From the NCBI GenBank assembly GCA_022846635.1, contig AP025685.1, positions 4,154,001 through 4,218,000 of the forward strand: a stretch of 64,000 nt of DNA, in the 5' to 3' direction. Shown here piece by piece: positions 24,078 through 33,977 of this stretch. A program made the position numbers and the translations under genes. The notes below the pieces were generated by a model. It was not told where the DNA came from and searched no databases. It worked only from the letters and a program-made list of their open reading frames with translations. The first letter of the stretch is position 1, and each line of letters starts with the position of its first letter. The stretch comes from Salmonella enterica subsp. enterica serovar Choleraesuis (GTDB lineage Bacteria > Pseudomonadota > Gammaproteobacteria > Enterobacterales > Enterobacteriaceae).

Positions 24078-25214
24078 CTAAGCGCTTTTTCCGTGATGTG
24101 ACGAGTGCAGAATATCCATTAATTCCATCGGAGAGCGACGCTGGGCCATTAGATCGCGCATCACTCGCATATAAGGCGCGGTATGGTCGAAGAAGTGTCG
24201 ATATCCTGCGCACAGCACGCTTTTACCATTATCCTGCCGGTGTTTCGGGCAGTCGCCCTGGCATAAGCGCCGCACATCACAACGCAGGCACTCTTCAGAT
24301 AGCGATTTACGTTTATGGTCGGCAAACCGCTGTGCCGTCTGGCTGTTGTTGATCTCAGCCAGCGAGTCCCGATGCAGGTTCCCCAGCAGGTAAGCCGGAT
24401 AGACAAAATGATCGCACTGGTAGAGATCCCCGTTGGCTTCCAGCGCAAACGCATGTCCGCAGGTTTCGGCCAGTGAGCACATCTGTGCCGCATGGCCGCT
24501 CCAGACGCCGAGAGTGGAATCGAAAATCTGAATGAATATCTGGCCGATATCTTTCATTACCCACAGATCAAAAACCGTGGTCAGAAATTTGCCCCAGGCA
24601 GCCGCAGGTACCGATGCCGGGCCGTGGTTTCCTTCGGCATCCTGCTCAACCAGCGGGATAAATTGAATAAATGGGGTGCCAAGCGAAGTGAGATAGCGAT
24701 ACATCCGCTCAGGATATTGGGCATTGAGGGCGTTAATCACCACCAGCAGGTTAAACTCTACACCCCAGGCGCGCAGGCGGCTGATGGCTTGCGCAACTTT
24801 TTGATGAGTGGGTTTACCGCTTTGGGTTACGCGGTAGTGGTCGTGCAGATCTGCCGGGCCATCGATTGATATTCCAACCAGCCAGCCGTGATTACGCAAA
24901 AACTGACACCACTCATCGCTAAGCAGTATGCCGTTGGTTTGTAGTGAGTTTTGAATATGCTTACCGTTGCCGTAGCGCTGCTGAAGCTCAACGACCTTGC
25001 GGTAGAAATCCAGACCGGCCAGGGTAGGCTCTCCCCCCTGCCACGCAAACTCAACGATATTCCCCGGCTGAGCGGCGATATGTTGCTGAATAAACCGCTC
25101 CAGGGTTCGGTCATCCATCCGTGGCTGACGCTCTTTTTCCAGATAAAAGCAGTAACGGCAGCCGAGATTACATTGCGAACTGGTCGGTTTCGCCATCACA
25201 TGACATCCTGACAT
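24078..25214 (-). CDS. Anaerobic sulfatase-maturating radical SAM enzyme (anSME)
   Basis: 378 residues. It converts the active-site Cys of a sulfatase to C-alpha-formylglycine without oxygen. HVMAKPTSSQCNLGCRYCFY carries the radical-SAM CxxxCxxC motif near residue 15; EFAWQGGEPTLAG and NSLQTNGILL are SAM-domain motifs; the SPASM region holds further cysteines (CSLAETCGHAFALEANGDLYQCDHF and CLRCDVRRLCQGDCPKHR, residues 250-335). It is full length, whereas as I recall the gene at this place in E. coli K-12 (yidF) codes for a much shorter protein. It lies 3 bases after yidG in the same operon as the Cys-type sulfatase yidJ, its obvious substrate. Confidence 0.92.
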   Translation of the reverse strand: MSGCHVMAKPTSSQCNLGCRYCFYLEKERQPRMDDRTLERFIQQHIAAQPGNIVEFAWQGGEPTLAGLDFYRKVVELQQRYGNGKHIQNSLQTNGILLSDEWCQFLRNHGWLVGISIDGPADLHDHYRVTQSGKPTHQKVAQAISRLRAWGVEFNLLVVINALNAQYPERMYRYLTSLGTPFIQFIPLVEQDAEGNHGPASVPAAAWGKFLTTVFDLWVMKDIGQIFIQIFDSTLGVWSGHAAQMCSLAETCGHAFALEANGDLYQCDHFVYPAYLLGNLHRDSLAEINNSQTAQRFADHKRKSLSEECLRCDVRRLCQGDCPKHRQDNGKSVLCAGYRHFFDHTAPYMRVMRDLMAQRRSPMELMDILHSSHHGKSA

Positions 25215-25217
25215 CGC

Positions 25218-25574
25218 TTAATTGCCTCCCAGCAAATGGTGAATTTGATGCAGGTGGGAAAGGGCAAATAGCGCCGCCAGCGAACAGACCGCAACAACGA
25301 TAATTAACCGGCCACGCATAAGCGATGGCTCGATAAAATCACTGCGGGTCACATCCATGATATTGCGCCGACGAGCGTGGCCCCAGGCCACCAGCACAGC
25401 AATGGCCATAATAGCCAGAGATATCCAGAACAACATCCCCGCCTGGTGCCAGGCGTGACGCAGCGCAAATGCCATAAGTGCGCAATAGCCTAAAAGTGTG
25501 CGCAACCACGCTAATGAGGTGCGCTCCGGTTGCAGGCCGGGGTCGGCCACGCGCCTCGCTCTGCGGCTATCCAC
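25218..25574 (-). CDS. yidG: DUF202-family inner-membrane protein YidG
   Basis: 118 residues, three predicted membrane segments. The N-terminus RRARRVADPGLQPERTSLAWLRTLLGY contains the DUF202 signature (ERTxLAWxRT) also found in YidH. It matches E. coli YidG over its length. The function is unknown. It overlaps yidH by 8 bases, so the two are translationally coupled and may form a membrane pair within the sulfatase operon. Confidence 0.9.
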   Translation of the reverse strand: MDSRRARRVADPGLQPERTSLAWLRTLLGYCALMAFALRHAWHQAGMLFWISLAIMAIAVLVAWGHARRRNIMDVTRSDFIEPSLMRGRLIIVVAVCSLAALFALSHLHQIHHLLGGN

Positions 25575-25914
25575 CGCGTAAAACCAGCAGTATTACCGCC
25601 AGGATAATGGCGACCATCGCCAGCGCAATCACCAGCAGCCAGCGGGTGTAGGGCAGATCTTGCTTTAGGCGCATCGCCCGTTCATTGCGAAGCCAACGCA
25701 GATAGCCGCCCAGCGCGATGGCGGCGGCAAAGCCGCACAGCAGCAGGGCCAGCGTTTCACGGATAATAGGGGTCGCGAGGTTTGGTGCCAGCTGATCTAA
25801 ACCGACGCCTGCCGCCAGGAAGCCCAGGGCGGTGCGGATCCATGCCAGAAAGGTGCGCTCATTGGCCAGCGAGAACCGGTAATCCGGTGCCTCACCGACG
25901 CGGGCAATCTTCAT
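25567..25914 (-). CDS. yidH: DUF202-family inner-membrane protein YidH
   Basis: 115 residues with three membrane segments. The start MKIARVGEAPDYRFSLANERTFLAWIRTALGFLAAGVGLDQLAP matches E. coli YidH closely. The ERTFLAWIRT stretch is the DUF202 signature. No biochemical function is known. It lies 53 bases after yidJ; the E. coli gene yidI is absent from this position here. Confidence 0.92.
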   Translation of the reverse strand: MKIARVGEAPDYRFSLANERTFLAWIRTALGFLAAGVGLDQLAPNLATPIIRETLALLLCGFAAAIALGGYLRWLRNERAMRLKQDLPYTRWLLVIALAMVAIILAVILLVLRGG

Positions 25915-25967
25915 TCTCTCTCCTTGATGACGGCTGCACCGATCATCACAACCGGCGCAGCCGGCGG

Positions 25968-27467
25968 TTAAAATTTCTGCTTTTTCTCTTCTACTTTGAC
26001 ACCCTGAGTCGGCATCCCGGTATCGTAATCGCGTACTACCGGCGAGTAGTTATCCTCTGGTCGCGGACGGAATGCTCCCATCCAGCGAGGCTGGGCTTCG
26101 GCGCGCCATGGCCGCATGGCCCACTGATAGCTGCGGAACGGGTCGCGTATTTTATCCATGTAGTTCAGGAGCATGTCGTGCATTGCGTCACGCTGCGCAC
26201 TGAAATCCGGATCGTTTATCAGGTTATGCAGCTCGTCCGGGTCATTGTTTCGGTCATAGAGCTCATCGCTGGTAAACAGGTTTATCACCAGTTTGTAATC
26301 CCCGCTGACCCAACAGCGCACCGGAATAAAACCGCCGAAGCTGTCGTGCTCAATTTCGTAGCGATTAAATTCCACCATCACACCGCGCGGCTGAGTAATA
26401 TCCAGAATATTTTCACCCGGTAAAATTTCCGGCTTGGCAATGCCGGCCAGCGCCATCATGGTCGGGAGTACGTCAATATGGCTGACCGGCATATCGACCT
26501 GGCCCGGCAGCATTTGGCCGACTGGAGGGCGGAATATCAGCGGAATGCGGGTAATGTCGTCGTACATCGCCGCACCTTTGCTAATCAGGCGGTGCGCCCC
26601 CATCATCTCACCGTGATCGGAGGTATAAATGACCCAGGTATTGGCACGTTGCTCTGGCGTCATCGCGTTGACAACACGGCCAATTTCATCGTCGACAAAG
26701 TCATTGCAGGCAAAATAGAGCGGGTGATGGTAGCGGCCATCTTCACCAACCGGCGACTTCATGGCCTCAGCCCACAGCCGATGGTGCTCTGGCTTATCGG
26801 CGAGGCTATCCCGCGCTTTTCCGCCCAGGTCGTAATAGAAGTCCTGATATTTCTCCAGGTATTCCGGCGGGCAGGTAAAGGGGTGGTGCGGCTCATCGTA
26901 GGAGATAACCATCAGGAATGGCTGGTCGTCTGGCTGAGGACTCCCCAGATAATCGATAGCCCGGTTACTGATGCGATGCGCCCAGGTAAAGCTGGCATCA
27001 ATATTGTTATCCCGCAGATCCTCAACGCTATTGAGGCCATTGCGCCACAGGCCGATTTCTTCTTCGGTCAGTTCCGCCAGATAATTAGCGCCGTCGTACC
27101 AGTATTGCGGGTTCCACTCAGGCGGGCAGATACCGGTACCAAAATAGTCGTGACCATCGAGGTGCCATTTGCCGATGTAGCAGGTGTTGTAGCCCGCATC
27201 TTTAAAATAGCGGCCCATAGTGGAGATATTACGCCCCGGCGCCACATTGTTAGTCCACGGCCCGGACTGGTTGGCATAGATACCGGTAAACAACCCGGCG
27301 CGCGCTGGTGTACATACCGGCGAGCAGGTATAGGCGGAGTTAAAGCGCACGCCCTCTTCCGCCAGGCTATCGATATGCTGGGTATTTAGCGGCTTGCCGC
27401 TATAGCAGCCCACCATATTGGTGGCCTGGGTGTCGGTCATGATGAACAGAAAGTTAGGACGGGCCAT
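25968..27467 (-). CDS. yidJ: Cys-type sulfatase YidJ
   Basis: 499 residues, alkaline-phosphatase superfamily. It hydrolyses sulfate esters after conversion of its active-site cysteine to formylglycine. The signature CTPARAGLFTG starts at Cys52, with metal ligands in NFLFIMTDTQATN (Asp12), the catalytic GKWHLDG near 118, and TSDHGEMMGAH near 300. There is no signal peptide, so the enzyme acts in the cytoplasm on an imported substrate. The maturase that installs formylglycine is encoded three genes downstream, and the symporter yidK ends 2 bases upstream. The natural sulfated substrate is unknown. Confidence 0.92.
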   Translation of the reverse strand: MARPNFLFIMTDTQATNMVGCYSGKPLNTQHIDSLAEEGVRFNSAYTCSPVCTPARAGLFTGIYANQSGPWTNNVAPGRNISTMGRYFKDAGYNTCYIGKWHLDGHDYFGTGICPPEWNPQYWYDGANYLAELTEEEIGLWRNGLNSVEDLRDNNIDASFTWAHRISNRAIDYLGSPQPDDQPFLMVISYDEPHHPFTCPPEYLEKYQDFYYDLGGKARDSLADKPEHHRLWAEAMKSPVGEDGRYHHPLYFACNDFVDDEIGRVVNAMTPEQRANTWVIYTSDHGEMMGAHRLISKGAAMYDDITRIPLIFRPPVGQMLPGQVDMPVSHIDVLPTMMALAGIAKPEILPGENILDITQPRGVMVEFNRYEIEHDSFGGFIPVRCWVSGDYKLVINLFTSDELYDRNNDPDELHNLINDPDFSAQRDAMHDMLLNYMDKIRDPFRSYQWAMRPWRAEAQPRWMGAFRPRPEDNYSPVVRDYDTGMPTQGVKVEEKKQKF

Positions 27468-27469
27468 GA

Positions 27470-29182
27470 TTAATCCTCAATATCAGAAGCTAAAACCAGA
27501 GATGCCGATCTGCGTCGTTCGCGCCAGGCGCTAAGCACCAGATAACCGACAATCAGCGCGACGGCGATATAGCAACCCCAGGCCAGCCAGCCGGTGGTGT
27601 AGCCGCCAAACTGCGCCAGCCAGGCATAAACGCCTACCATGCCGAACAGCACCCCCAGTGCGGCAATTTTGGTATGACGCCACGGCTGCATATCGACCGC
27701 AAAAGCATCTTTAAACTGGAACGGCGTCGCGCGCGGGCGCAACCAGCCAATAGCCAGCATCAGCATGACGTTGATGCAGAAGGTACAAAACAGCACGTAC
27801 AGGAAGTGGAAGTTAAGATCGACCAGGTAGTTGATAACGATGTAGCTGACAATCCCAAACAGCAGCGCGGCTTTGGCGGCGATAGCCGGAATGCGTGGGA
27901 AGAAGAAGCCCATGATGATGATGGTGACCAGCGGCACGTTATAAATACCGTTAAGTTGCTTCATCCATGAATAGAGGCCTTCCGGCGCATTGGCTATCCA
28001 CGGTGCGACCGTCACCGACACAATGGCAACCACCAGCCCAAACCAGCGGCCAACCTGCACCTGGCGTTCTGCGGTCGCATTCTGATTAATCAGGCGGCTG
28101 TAGATACCCAGGCTAAACAGGGTACTGGCGCTATTGAGGAAGCCGTTAAAAGTACTAATGATGGCCCCAAACAGCACCGCGCCAAAAAAGCCCACCAGCG
28201 CCGTTGGCATTACCAGGTTAACCAGCGCCGGGTAAGCCATATCAGACTTCGGCAAATCGTGGAAAAGGTGGAAAGCAATCAACCCAGGCAGCACCAGAAT
28301 CAGCGGATCGAGCATCTTAAGCACCGCCGTCAGCAGCGCACCTTTCTGCCCTTCAGAAAGACTGCGCGAGGCCAAAGTACGCTGCACGATGCCCTGATTA
28401 GTGCACCAGTAAAAGGTGTTTACCAGAATAAGCCCGGTCAGCGCTGCGCCCAGCGGAACCGGGTCGGCGCTACCGCCTATTGAGTTCAGTTTTTCGCTGT
28501 GTACCGTGGTGAGCTGCTCCAGACCGCGGGTGAAGCTGCCGCTGCCCATGGCCATAAGGCCGAATACCGGTACCATTAGGCCGCCAATCACCAGGCCAAT
28601 GCCGTTTATCACATCAGCGACTGCAATCGCTTTCAGGCCGCCCAGCACCGCATACATCATTCCGGCAAAACCGAGCAGAACCACCAGCGCCCAGATAGCG
28701 CCGTTTTGACTGAGGCCCAGGGCATCGCCCACGCCAAACAAACTATTTAGCGCCAGCGCACCGGAGTACAGCACGATGGGCAGAAAGCAGATCCCGGTAG
28801 CAATCAGGAAGCAGCAATCAACGATAATGCGGGTGGTTTTGTCGTAACGCTCTTCAATAAAATCCGGGATGGTGGCAATACCGCGCTTGAGGTATTTCGG
28901 CAGAAAGATAATCGCCAGGAAAATCAGCGGGATCGCGGAAATAACCTCCCAGGCCATTACCGACATACCGCTGCGATACGCCTGGCCACTCAGCCCCACC
29001 AGCTGCTCAGTAGAGAGGTTAGTCAGCATCAGCGAGGCGGCGATAACCGGTGCCTTGAGCGATCGGCCCGCCAGGAAATATCCCTGTTGCGACTGAGTAT
29101 CGGATTTACGAATTTTCCACCACGTAATAATTGCGACCAGCAGAGTAAAGCCAAAAAAACTGGCAAGTTGCAGAGTATTCAT
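27470..29182 (-). CDS. yidK: Sodium:solute symporter YidK
   Basis: 570 residues, about fourteen membrane helices, solute:sodium symporter (SSS) family, sugar-transporter branch. YFLAGRSLKAPVIAASLMLTNLSTEQLVGLSGQAY at residues 35-70 and the GGLKAIAVADVINGIGLVIGG segment near 180 are SGLT-type signatures. It is the first gene of the yidK-yidJ-yidH-yidG-maturase operon, so it probably imports the sulfated carbohydrate that YidJ desulfates; this is inference from position. The AraC-type yidL is divergent, 172 bases away. Confidence 0.9.
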   Translation of the reverse strand: MNTLQLASFFGFTLLVAIITWWKIRKSDTQSQQGYFLAGRSLKAPVIAASLMLTNLSTEQLVGLSGQAYRSGMSVMAWEVISAIPLIFLAIIFLPKYLKRGIATIPDFIEERYDKTTRIIVDCCFLIATGICFLPIVLYSGALALNSLFGVGDALGLSQNGAIWALVVLLGFAGMMYAVLGGLKAIAVADVINGIGLVIGGLMVPVFGLMAMGSGSFTRGLEQLTTVHSEKLNSIGGSADPVPLGAALTGLILVNTFYWCTNQGIVQRTLASRSLSEGQKGALLTAVLKMLDPLILVLPGLIAFHLFHDLPKSDMAYPALVNLVMPTALVGFFGAVLFGAIISTFNGFLNSASTLFSLGIYSRLINQNATAERQVQVGRWFGLVVAIVSVTVAPWIANAPEGLYSWMKQLNGIYNVPLVTIIIMGFFFPRIPAIAAKAALLFGIVSYIVINYLVDLNFHFLYVLFCTFCINVMLMLAIGWLRPRATPFQFKDAFAVDMQPWRHTKIAALGVLFGMVGVYAWLAQFGGYTTGWLAWGCYIAVALIVGYLVLSAWRERRRSASLVLASDIED

Positions 29183-29354
29183 TTCACTGCCCTTTTATGA
29201 TTATGCTCCATGCCCGCAGATAAACGGAATTATGTGACATGGTTCGCAGGCTGACTGAAATCTCAAAATAAAAACGTTATTCAGCGTCGGCAAAAAATAT
29301 CTGATAACTTTCTTGCACCAGCGGGGCTAAATAATTCGCTGCCAGGATAATTAA

Positions 29355-30236
29355 ATGAATGGAAAAAATGTTATTTCGCATGTAAAAAACGAAACTACCT
29401 ATAATATTCCTCTGGTTATTGAAGAAAATGTGATCTCCAGCGGCATCACGCTGGTCTCCCTGTGGCACACCCTGGCGGATGAAAGCTACCGGGTGCACTG
29501 GCCGCAGGATAAAAGGAAACCTCTGATAGCTAATTCCTGGATTGCGGTCTATACGCTACAGGGCAGCGGGAAAATTACCCTGCGCGATAATAGTGAAATA
29601 ATGCTTAACGGAAACTGCGTAATATTTCTAAAACCAACCGATATAAAATCATATTGTTGTCAGGGTTTAGTTTGGGAACAATATTGGATGGAGTTTATTC
29701 CTACCGGGGCAATGGAAATACCGCTCAATCAAAGTGCCATTATATATGGGGGTGAATCGTTTAAGCATGAGTTAGCTGAAGTTAGCCGATTACTGGCTAG
29801 TAATGAAGGGATGGAGAATAACCTGGCCGTCGCCTGCCTGGTTAAAATGATTTATCAATGGATTTGCCTTATTCGTCAGAATGGAACCAAAGAACGCCAG
29901 TTAATTCTGATAGAAAAACTGCTGGCGGCAATTCATACCAACCTGCAACAACGCTGGACGGTGGCGGATATGGCCGCCCATTTACCCTGTAGCGAGCAGT
30001 ATCTGCGACGGCTATTTATGCGTTATACCGGCCAGTCGCCCAAAGAGTACTACCTGAATGCCCGGCTGGATTTGGCTATCTCACTGCTGCGCCAGGAGAG
30101 CCACAGCGTAAGTCAGGTTGCCGATATGCTTAACTTTTTTGATAACTTCCACTTTAGCAAAGCGTTTAAACAGAAATTCGGTTTCTCGCCTTCCCACATT
30201 ACCCGTGCGCAGCAAAGCGGCACCGGGCACCCATAA
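29355..30236 (+). CDS. yidL: AraC-family regulator YidL
   Basis: 293 residues. An N-terminal cupin-like sensing domain (about 20-160, with GSGKITLRDNSEIMLNGNCVIFLKP) is joined to a C-terminal AraC DNA-binding domain with two helix-turn-helix motifs (WTVADMAAHLPCSEQYLRRLFMRYTGQSPKEYY and SVSQVADMLNFFDNFHFSKAFKQKFGFSPSHI). It is divergent from yidK and is the likely activator of the sulfatase operon. Base composition of the first 400 bases is AT-richer than its neighbours. In E. coli yidL has the same position relative to yidK. Confidence 0.9.
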   Translation: MNGKNVISHVKNETTYNIPLVIEENVISSGITLVSLWHTLADESYRVHWPQDKRKPLIANSWIAVYTLQGSGKITLRDNSEIMLNGNCVIFLKPTDIKSYCCQGLVWEQYWMEFIPTGAMEIPLNQSAIIYGGESFKHELAEVSRLLASNEGMENNLAVACLVKMIYQWICLIRQNGTKERQLILIEKLLAAIHTNLQQRWTVADMAAHLPCSEQYLRRLFMRYTGQSPKEYYLNARLDLAISLLRQESHSVSQVADMLNFFDNFHFSKAFKQKFGFSPSHITRAQQSGTGHP

Positions 30237-30261
30237 AAAAACCCCGCCGGAGCGGGGTTTT
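30237..30261. terminator. Bidirectional terminator between yidL and typA
   Basis: AAAACCCCGC and GCGGGGTTTT pair around CGGA, directly after the yidL stop and 18 bases beyond the typA stop. Confidence 0.88.
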
Positions 30262-30278
30262 GTAGTCAGTGCAGAGAA

Positions 30279-32099
30279 TTACTCTTTGCTACCACGGTTA
30301 GCGCGGCGGCGGTCGTTCTCAGTCAGGTGACGCTTACGCAGACGAATGGAGATAGGGGTAACTTCTACCAGTTCGTCGTCATCGATAAATTCGATGGCCT
30401 GTTCCAGAGTCAGTTTCTGAGGCGGAACCAGGGTGGTTGCTTCATCAGTACCGGAAGCACGCATGTTGGTCAGTTTCTTACCGGTCAGGCAGTTCACAGT
30501 CAGGTCGTTAGAGCGGCTGTGAATACCGATGATCTGGCCTTCATAAACTTCAGCACCGTGGCCCAGGAACAGCTTACCGCGATCCTGCAGACCGTACAGG
30601 GCGAACGCTACCGCTTTACCCTGGCCGTTAGAGATCAGCACGCCGTTTTGACGCTGGCCCACTTCGCCCTGACGAACGTCGTCATAGTGGCTGAAGGTGG
30701 AGTACAGCAGGCCGGTACCAGAAGTCATGGTCATGAATTCGTTACGGAAACCGATCAGACCGCGGCTTGGGATCACGTAGTCGAGACGTACGCGGCCTTT
30801 GCCATCTGGATCCATGTTTTTCAGGTCGCCTTTACGCTCACCCATCGCCTGCATCACAGAACCCTGGTGGGTTTCTTCGATGTCGAGGGTTACGTTTTCA
30901 AATGGCTCCTGCTTACGGCCTTCGAACTCACGGTAGATTACTTTAGGACGGGATACCGCCAGCTCGTAACCTTCACGACGCATGTTTTCGATAAGAACGG
31001 ACAGGTGCAGCTCACCACGACCGGATACGCGGAATGCATCGGCGTCTTCGGTTTCTTCAACGCGCAGCGCAACGTTGTGCACCAGCTCTTTGTTCAGACG
31101 CTCCAGAATCTGACGGGAGGTCACGAACTTACCTTCTTTACCGCAGAACGGAGAGGTGTTTACGTTGAAGTACATGGTTACGGTTGGTTCATCAACGCTC
31201 AGGGCTGGCAGCGCTTCCACATTCTGCGGATCGCAGATGGTGTCAGAGATGTTCAGCTCACCCAGACCGGTGATAGCGATGATATCGCCAGCTTCAGCAA
31301 CTTCGGTTTCGATACGTTCCAGACCGAGGTGGCCCAGGACTTTACCGACTTTACCGTTACGACGGTTACCTTCACTATCGATGATAGTAACCTGCTGGTT
31401 TGGCTTAACCTGACCGCGTTTGATACGGCCGATACCGATAACACCCATATAGTTGTTGTAGTCCAGCTGCGAGATCTGCATCTGCAGCGGCGCATCAACT
31501 TCTACCTGAGGTGGAGACACACGGTCAACAATCGCCTGATACAGCGGGGTCATGTCGTCGGCCATGTTGTTATGATCCAGACCGGCGATACCATTCAGCG
31601 CGGAAGCATAAATGATAGGGAAGTCCAGCTGTTCGTCGGTCGCGTCAAGGTTAACGAACAGGTCAAATACCTGGTCAACAACCCAGTCAGGACGCGCGCC
31701 AGGACGGTCAACTTTGTTGATAACTACAATCGGCTTCAAACCATGAGCAAACGCTTTCTTGGTTACGAAGCGGGTTTGCGGCATAGGGCCATCCATCGCA
31801 TCTACAACCAGCAGCACCGAATCCACCATGGACATCACGCGCTCCACTTCACCACCGAAGTCGGCGTGTCCTGGGGTGTCAACGATGTTGATACGGTAGT
31901 CATTCCATTTAATGGCGGTGTTTTTTGCGAGGATGGTAATCCCACGCTCTTTCTCCAAATCGTTGGAGTCCATCACGCGCTCAGTCGTTTCGGCACGAGC
32001 ATCAAAAGTACCGGACTGTTGCAGCAGTTTATCGACCAGGGTGGTTTTCCCATGGTCAACGTGCGCGATGATGGCGATGTTACGCAAATTTTCGATCAC
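30279..32099 (-). CDS. typA: Ribosome-associated translational GTPase TypA/BipA
   Basis: 606 residues. BipA is an EF-G-like GTPase that binds the 70S ribosome and helps 50S assembly, especially in the cold and under stress. The G domain has [15 protein letters not shown] (P-loop, residues 12-26), RGITI (switch I), DTPGHADF and NKVD. The C-terminal domain specific to BipA follows ([36 protein letters not shown]). The start codon is GTG at 32099, as in E. coli. It is divergent from glnA, as in E. coli, but the next gene downstream is yidL instead of the usual yih genes. Confidence 0.96.
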   Translation of the reverse strand: MIENLRNIAIIAHVDHGKTTLVDKLLQQSGTFDARAETTERVMDSNDLEKERGITILAKNTAIKWNDYRINIVDTPGHADFGGEVERVMSMVDSVLLVVDAMDGPMPQTRFVTKKAFAHGLKPIVVINKVDRPGARPDWVVDQVFDLFVNLDATDEQLDFPIIYASALNGIAGLDHNNMADDMTPLYQAIVDRVSPPQVEVDAPLQMQISQLDYNNYMGVIGIGRIKRGQVKPNQQVTIIDSEGNRRNGKVGKVLGHLGLERIETEVAEAGDIIAITGLGELNISDTICDPQNVEALPALSVDEPTVTMYFNVNTSPFCGKEGKFVTSRQILERLNKELVHNVALRVEETEDADAFRVSGRGELHLSVLIENMRREGYELAVSRPKVIYREFEGRKQEPFENVTLDIEETHQGSVMQAMGERKGDLKNMDPDGKGRVRLDYVIPSRGLIGFRNEFMTMTSGTGLLYSTFSHYDDVRQGEVGQRQNGVLISNGQGKAVAFALYGLQDRGKLFLGHGAEVYEGQIIGIHSRSNDLTVNCLTGKKLTNMRASGTDEATTLVPPQKLTLEQAIEFIDDDELVEVTPISIRLRKRHLTENDRRRANRGSKE

Positions 32100-32252
32100 A
32101 GCTTTGCCTCAGGCATTTAGAAATAGCGCGTTATTGTACACGTATTAATCGACATACTAAACAGGATCACAAGAAACCTTTGCAAACAACCGTTGCAGGG
32201 AACCTTTGTGATCGCTTTCACGTAGTAAAAATGGCGTACGATAACGGAAAAC

Positions 32253-32267
32253 GCACCAATTGAGTGC
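32253..32267 (+). promoter_or_regulatory. NtrC binding site 1 of glnA
   Basis: GCACCAATTGAGTGC fits the NtrC consensus GCACY-N5-RGTGC exactly. It lies about 105 bases upstream of the -24 element of the sigma-54 promoter, as expected for an enhancer. Confidence 0.88.
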
Positions 32268-32283
32268 AGCAGCCTGTTGCGCA

Positions 32284-32298
32284 GCACTTTTTTGGTGC
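32284..32298 (+). promoter_or_regulatory. NtrC binding site 2 of glnA
   Basis: GCACTTTTTTGGTGC is a full consensus NtrC site. Its centre is 31 bases from site 1, about three helical turns, so two NtrC dimers can sit on the same face of the DNA. Confidence 0.88.
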
Positions 32299-32313
32299 AG
32301 ACTGACGTTGTTG

Positions 32314-32330
32314 GTGCAACCACGTTGCAC
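32314..32330 (+). promoter_or_regulatory. Inverted repeat between the glnA enhancer and promoter
   Basis: GTGCAACCACGTTGCAC is a perfect 7-base inverted repeat around CAC. It shares the TGCA core of NtrC sites with different spacing and may be a weaker governor site. Confidence 0.5.
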
Positions 32331-32371
32331 TATGGGGCGCATAATACCGCCTTTTTAGGGGGATGTGAAAG

Positions 32372-32388
32372 TTGGCACGCTTTTCGCT
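32372..32388 (+). promoter_or_regulatory. Sigma-54 promoter glnAp2
   Basis: TTGGCACGCTTTTCGCT is nearly the same as E. coli glnAp2 (TTGGCACAGATTTCGCT), with GG-N10-GC spacing. Transcription would start near 32400, about 70 bases before the glnA ATG. Confidence 0.9.
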
Positions 32389-32472
32389 TTAATAAATTTA
32401 TAGCAGCCAGCCGCCCTAAGCTGCACTTTTACCTCGTTACCAAACGATTACAGACACCCGGGAGAGTTAAGT

Positions 32473-33882
32473 ATGTCCGCTGAACACGTATTGACGATGC
32501 TGAATGAACACGACGTGAAGTTTGTCGATCTGCGCTTCACCGATACCAAAGGTAAAGAACAGCATGTCACCATCCCGTCTCATCAGGTCAACGCCGACTT
32601 CTTTGAAGAAGGCAAAATGTTCGACGGCTCCTCTATCGGTGGCTGGAAAGGTATTAACGAATCCGACATGGTCCTGATGCCAGATGCATCCAGCGCCGTG
32701 CTCGACCCATTCTTTGAAGAATCTACTCTGATTATTCGTTGCGACATTCTGGAGCCAGGCACCATGCAGGGCTACGATCGCGACCCGCGCTCCATTGCTA
32801 AACGCGCCGAAGATTACCTGCGCAGCACCGGTATCGCCGATACCGTACTGTTCGGGCCAGAGCCTGAGTTCTTCCTGTTTGACGATGTGCGCTTTGCCAA
32901 CACTATCTCCGGTTCTCACGTTGCTATCGATGACATCGAAGGCGCATGGAACTCCAGCACCAAATACGAAGGCGGTAACAAAGGCCATCGTCCAGCGGTG
33001 AAAGGCGGTTACTTCCCTGTTCCTCCGGTTGACTCCGCTCAGGACATTCGCTCCGTAATGTGTCTGACTATGGAAGAGATGGGCCTTGTTGTTGAAGCTC
33101 ACCACCACGAAGTTGCAACCGCTGGTCAGAACGAAGTGGCTACCCGCTTCAACACCATGACCAAGAAAGCTGACGAAATTCAGATCTACAAATATGTCGT
33201 CCACAACGTTGCTCACCGTTTCGGTAAGACTGCGACCTTTATGCCAAAACCAATGTTTGGCGATAACGGCTCCGGCATGCACTGCCATATGTCACTGTCC
33301 AAAAACGGCAACAACCTGTTCTCTGGCGACAAATACGCCGGTCTGTCCGAGCAGGCGCTGTATTACATCGGTGGCGTAATCAAGCATGCTAAAGCTATCA
33401 ACGCCCTGTCTAACCCGACGACCAACTCCTATAAGCGTCTGGTTCCGGGTTACGAAGCGCCGGTAATGCTGGCTTACTCAGCGCGTAACCGCTCTGCCTC
33501 TATCCGTATTCCGGTAGTTGCTTCTCCGAAAGCGCGTCGTATCGAAGTGCGCTTCCCGGATCCAGCGGCTAACCCATACCTGTGCTTCGCGGCACTGCTG
33601 ATGGCTGGTCTGGACGGTATCAAAAACAAAATCCATCCGGGCGATGCGATGGACAAAAACCTCTACGATCTGCCGCCAGAAGAAGCGCGCGAAATTCCTC
33701 AGGTTGCAGGCTCTCTGGAAGAAGCCCTCAACGAGCTGGATCTTGACCGCGAATTCCTGAAAGCCGGTGGCGTATTCACCGACGAAGCTATCGATGCTTA
33801 CATCGCGCTGCGCCGTGAAGAAGACGACCGCGTGCGCATGACTCCGCACCCAATGGAGTTCGAACTGTACTACAGCGTCTAA
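32473..33882 (+). CDS. glnA: Glutamine synthetase, type I
   Basis: 469 residues. It makes glutamine from glutamate, ammonia and ATP as a cytosolic dodecamer. The beta-grasp [16 protein letters not shown] is near residue 50, metal and glutamate ligands are in [12 protein letters not shown] (about 129-136) and [13 protein letters not shown] (about 209-221), and the ATP loop [12 protein letters not shown] is near 264. The adenylylation tyrosine is in NLYDLPPEE near residue 398. Expression is controlled by NtrC at the sigma-54 promoter upstream. A terminator partly separates it from glnL-glnG. Confidence 0.97.
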   Translation: MSAEHVLTMLNEHDVKFVDLRFTDTKGKEQHVTIPSHQVNADFFEEGKMFDGSSIGGWKGINESDMVLMPDASSAVLDPFFEESTLIIRCDILEPGTMQGYDRDPRSIAKRAEDYLRSTGIADTVLFGPEPEFFLFDDVRFANTISGSHVAIDDIEGAWNSSTKYEGGNKGHRPAVKGGYFPVPPVDSAQDIRSVMCLTMEEMGLVVEAHHHEVATAGQNEVATRFNTMTKKADEIQIYKYVVHNVAHRFGKTATFMPKPMFGDNGSGMHCHMSLSKNGNNLFSGDKYAGLSEQALYYIGGVIKHAKAINALSNPTTNSYKRLVPGYEAPVMLAYSARNRSASIRIPVVASPKARRIEVRFPDPAANPYLCFAALLMAGLDGIKNKIHPGDAMDKNLYDLPPEEAREIPQVAGSLEEALNELDLDREFLKAGGVFTDEAIDAYIALRREEDDRVRMTPHPMEFELYYSV

Positions 33883-33913
33883 TACGCCGTCGTGTAGTTG
33901 CCGTGGAAATCAT

Positions 33914-33938
33914 AGCCCATCCCTGGATGGGCTTTTTT
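33914..33938 (+). terminator. glnA terminator
   Basis: AGCCCATCC and GGATGGGCT pair around CT and are followed by six T. It lies between glnA and glnL, so most glnLG transcription would need read-through or its own promoter. Confidence 0.9.
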
Positions 33939-33977
33939 CTCCCGGCTATCTCGTTAAGCCGACTGATAAGTTATAAT

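Noticed and set aside
30327-32120. 597-codon open frame opposite typA
   Set aside because: It mirrors typA codons, has no recognisable domain, and typA is a near-identical match to the E. coli protein.
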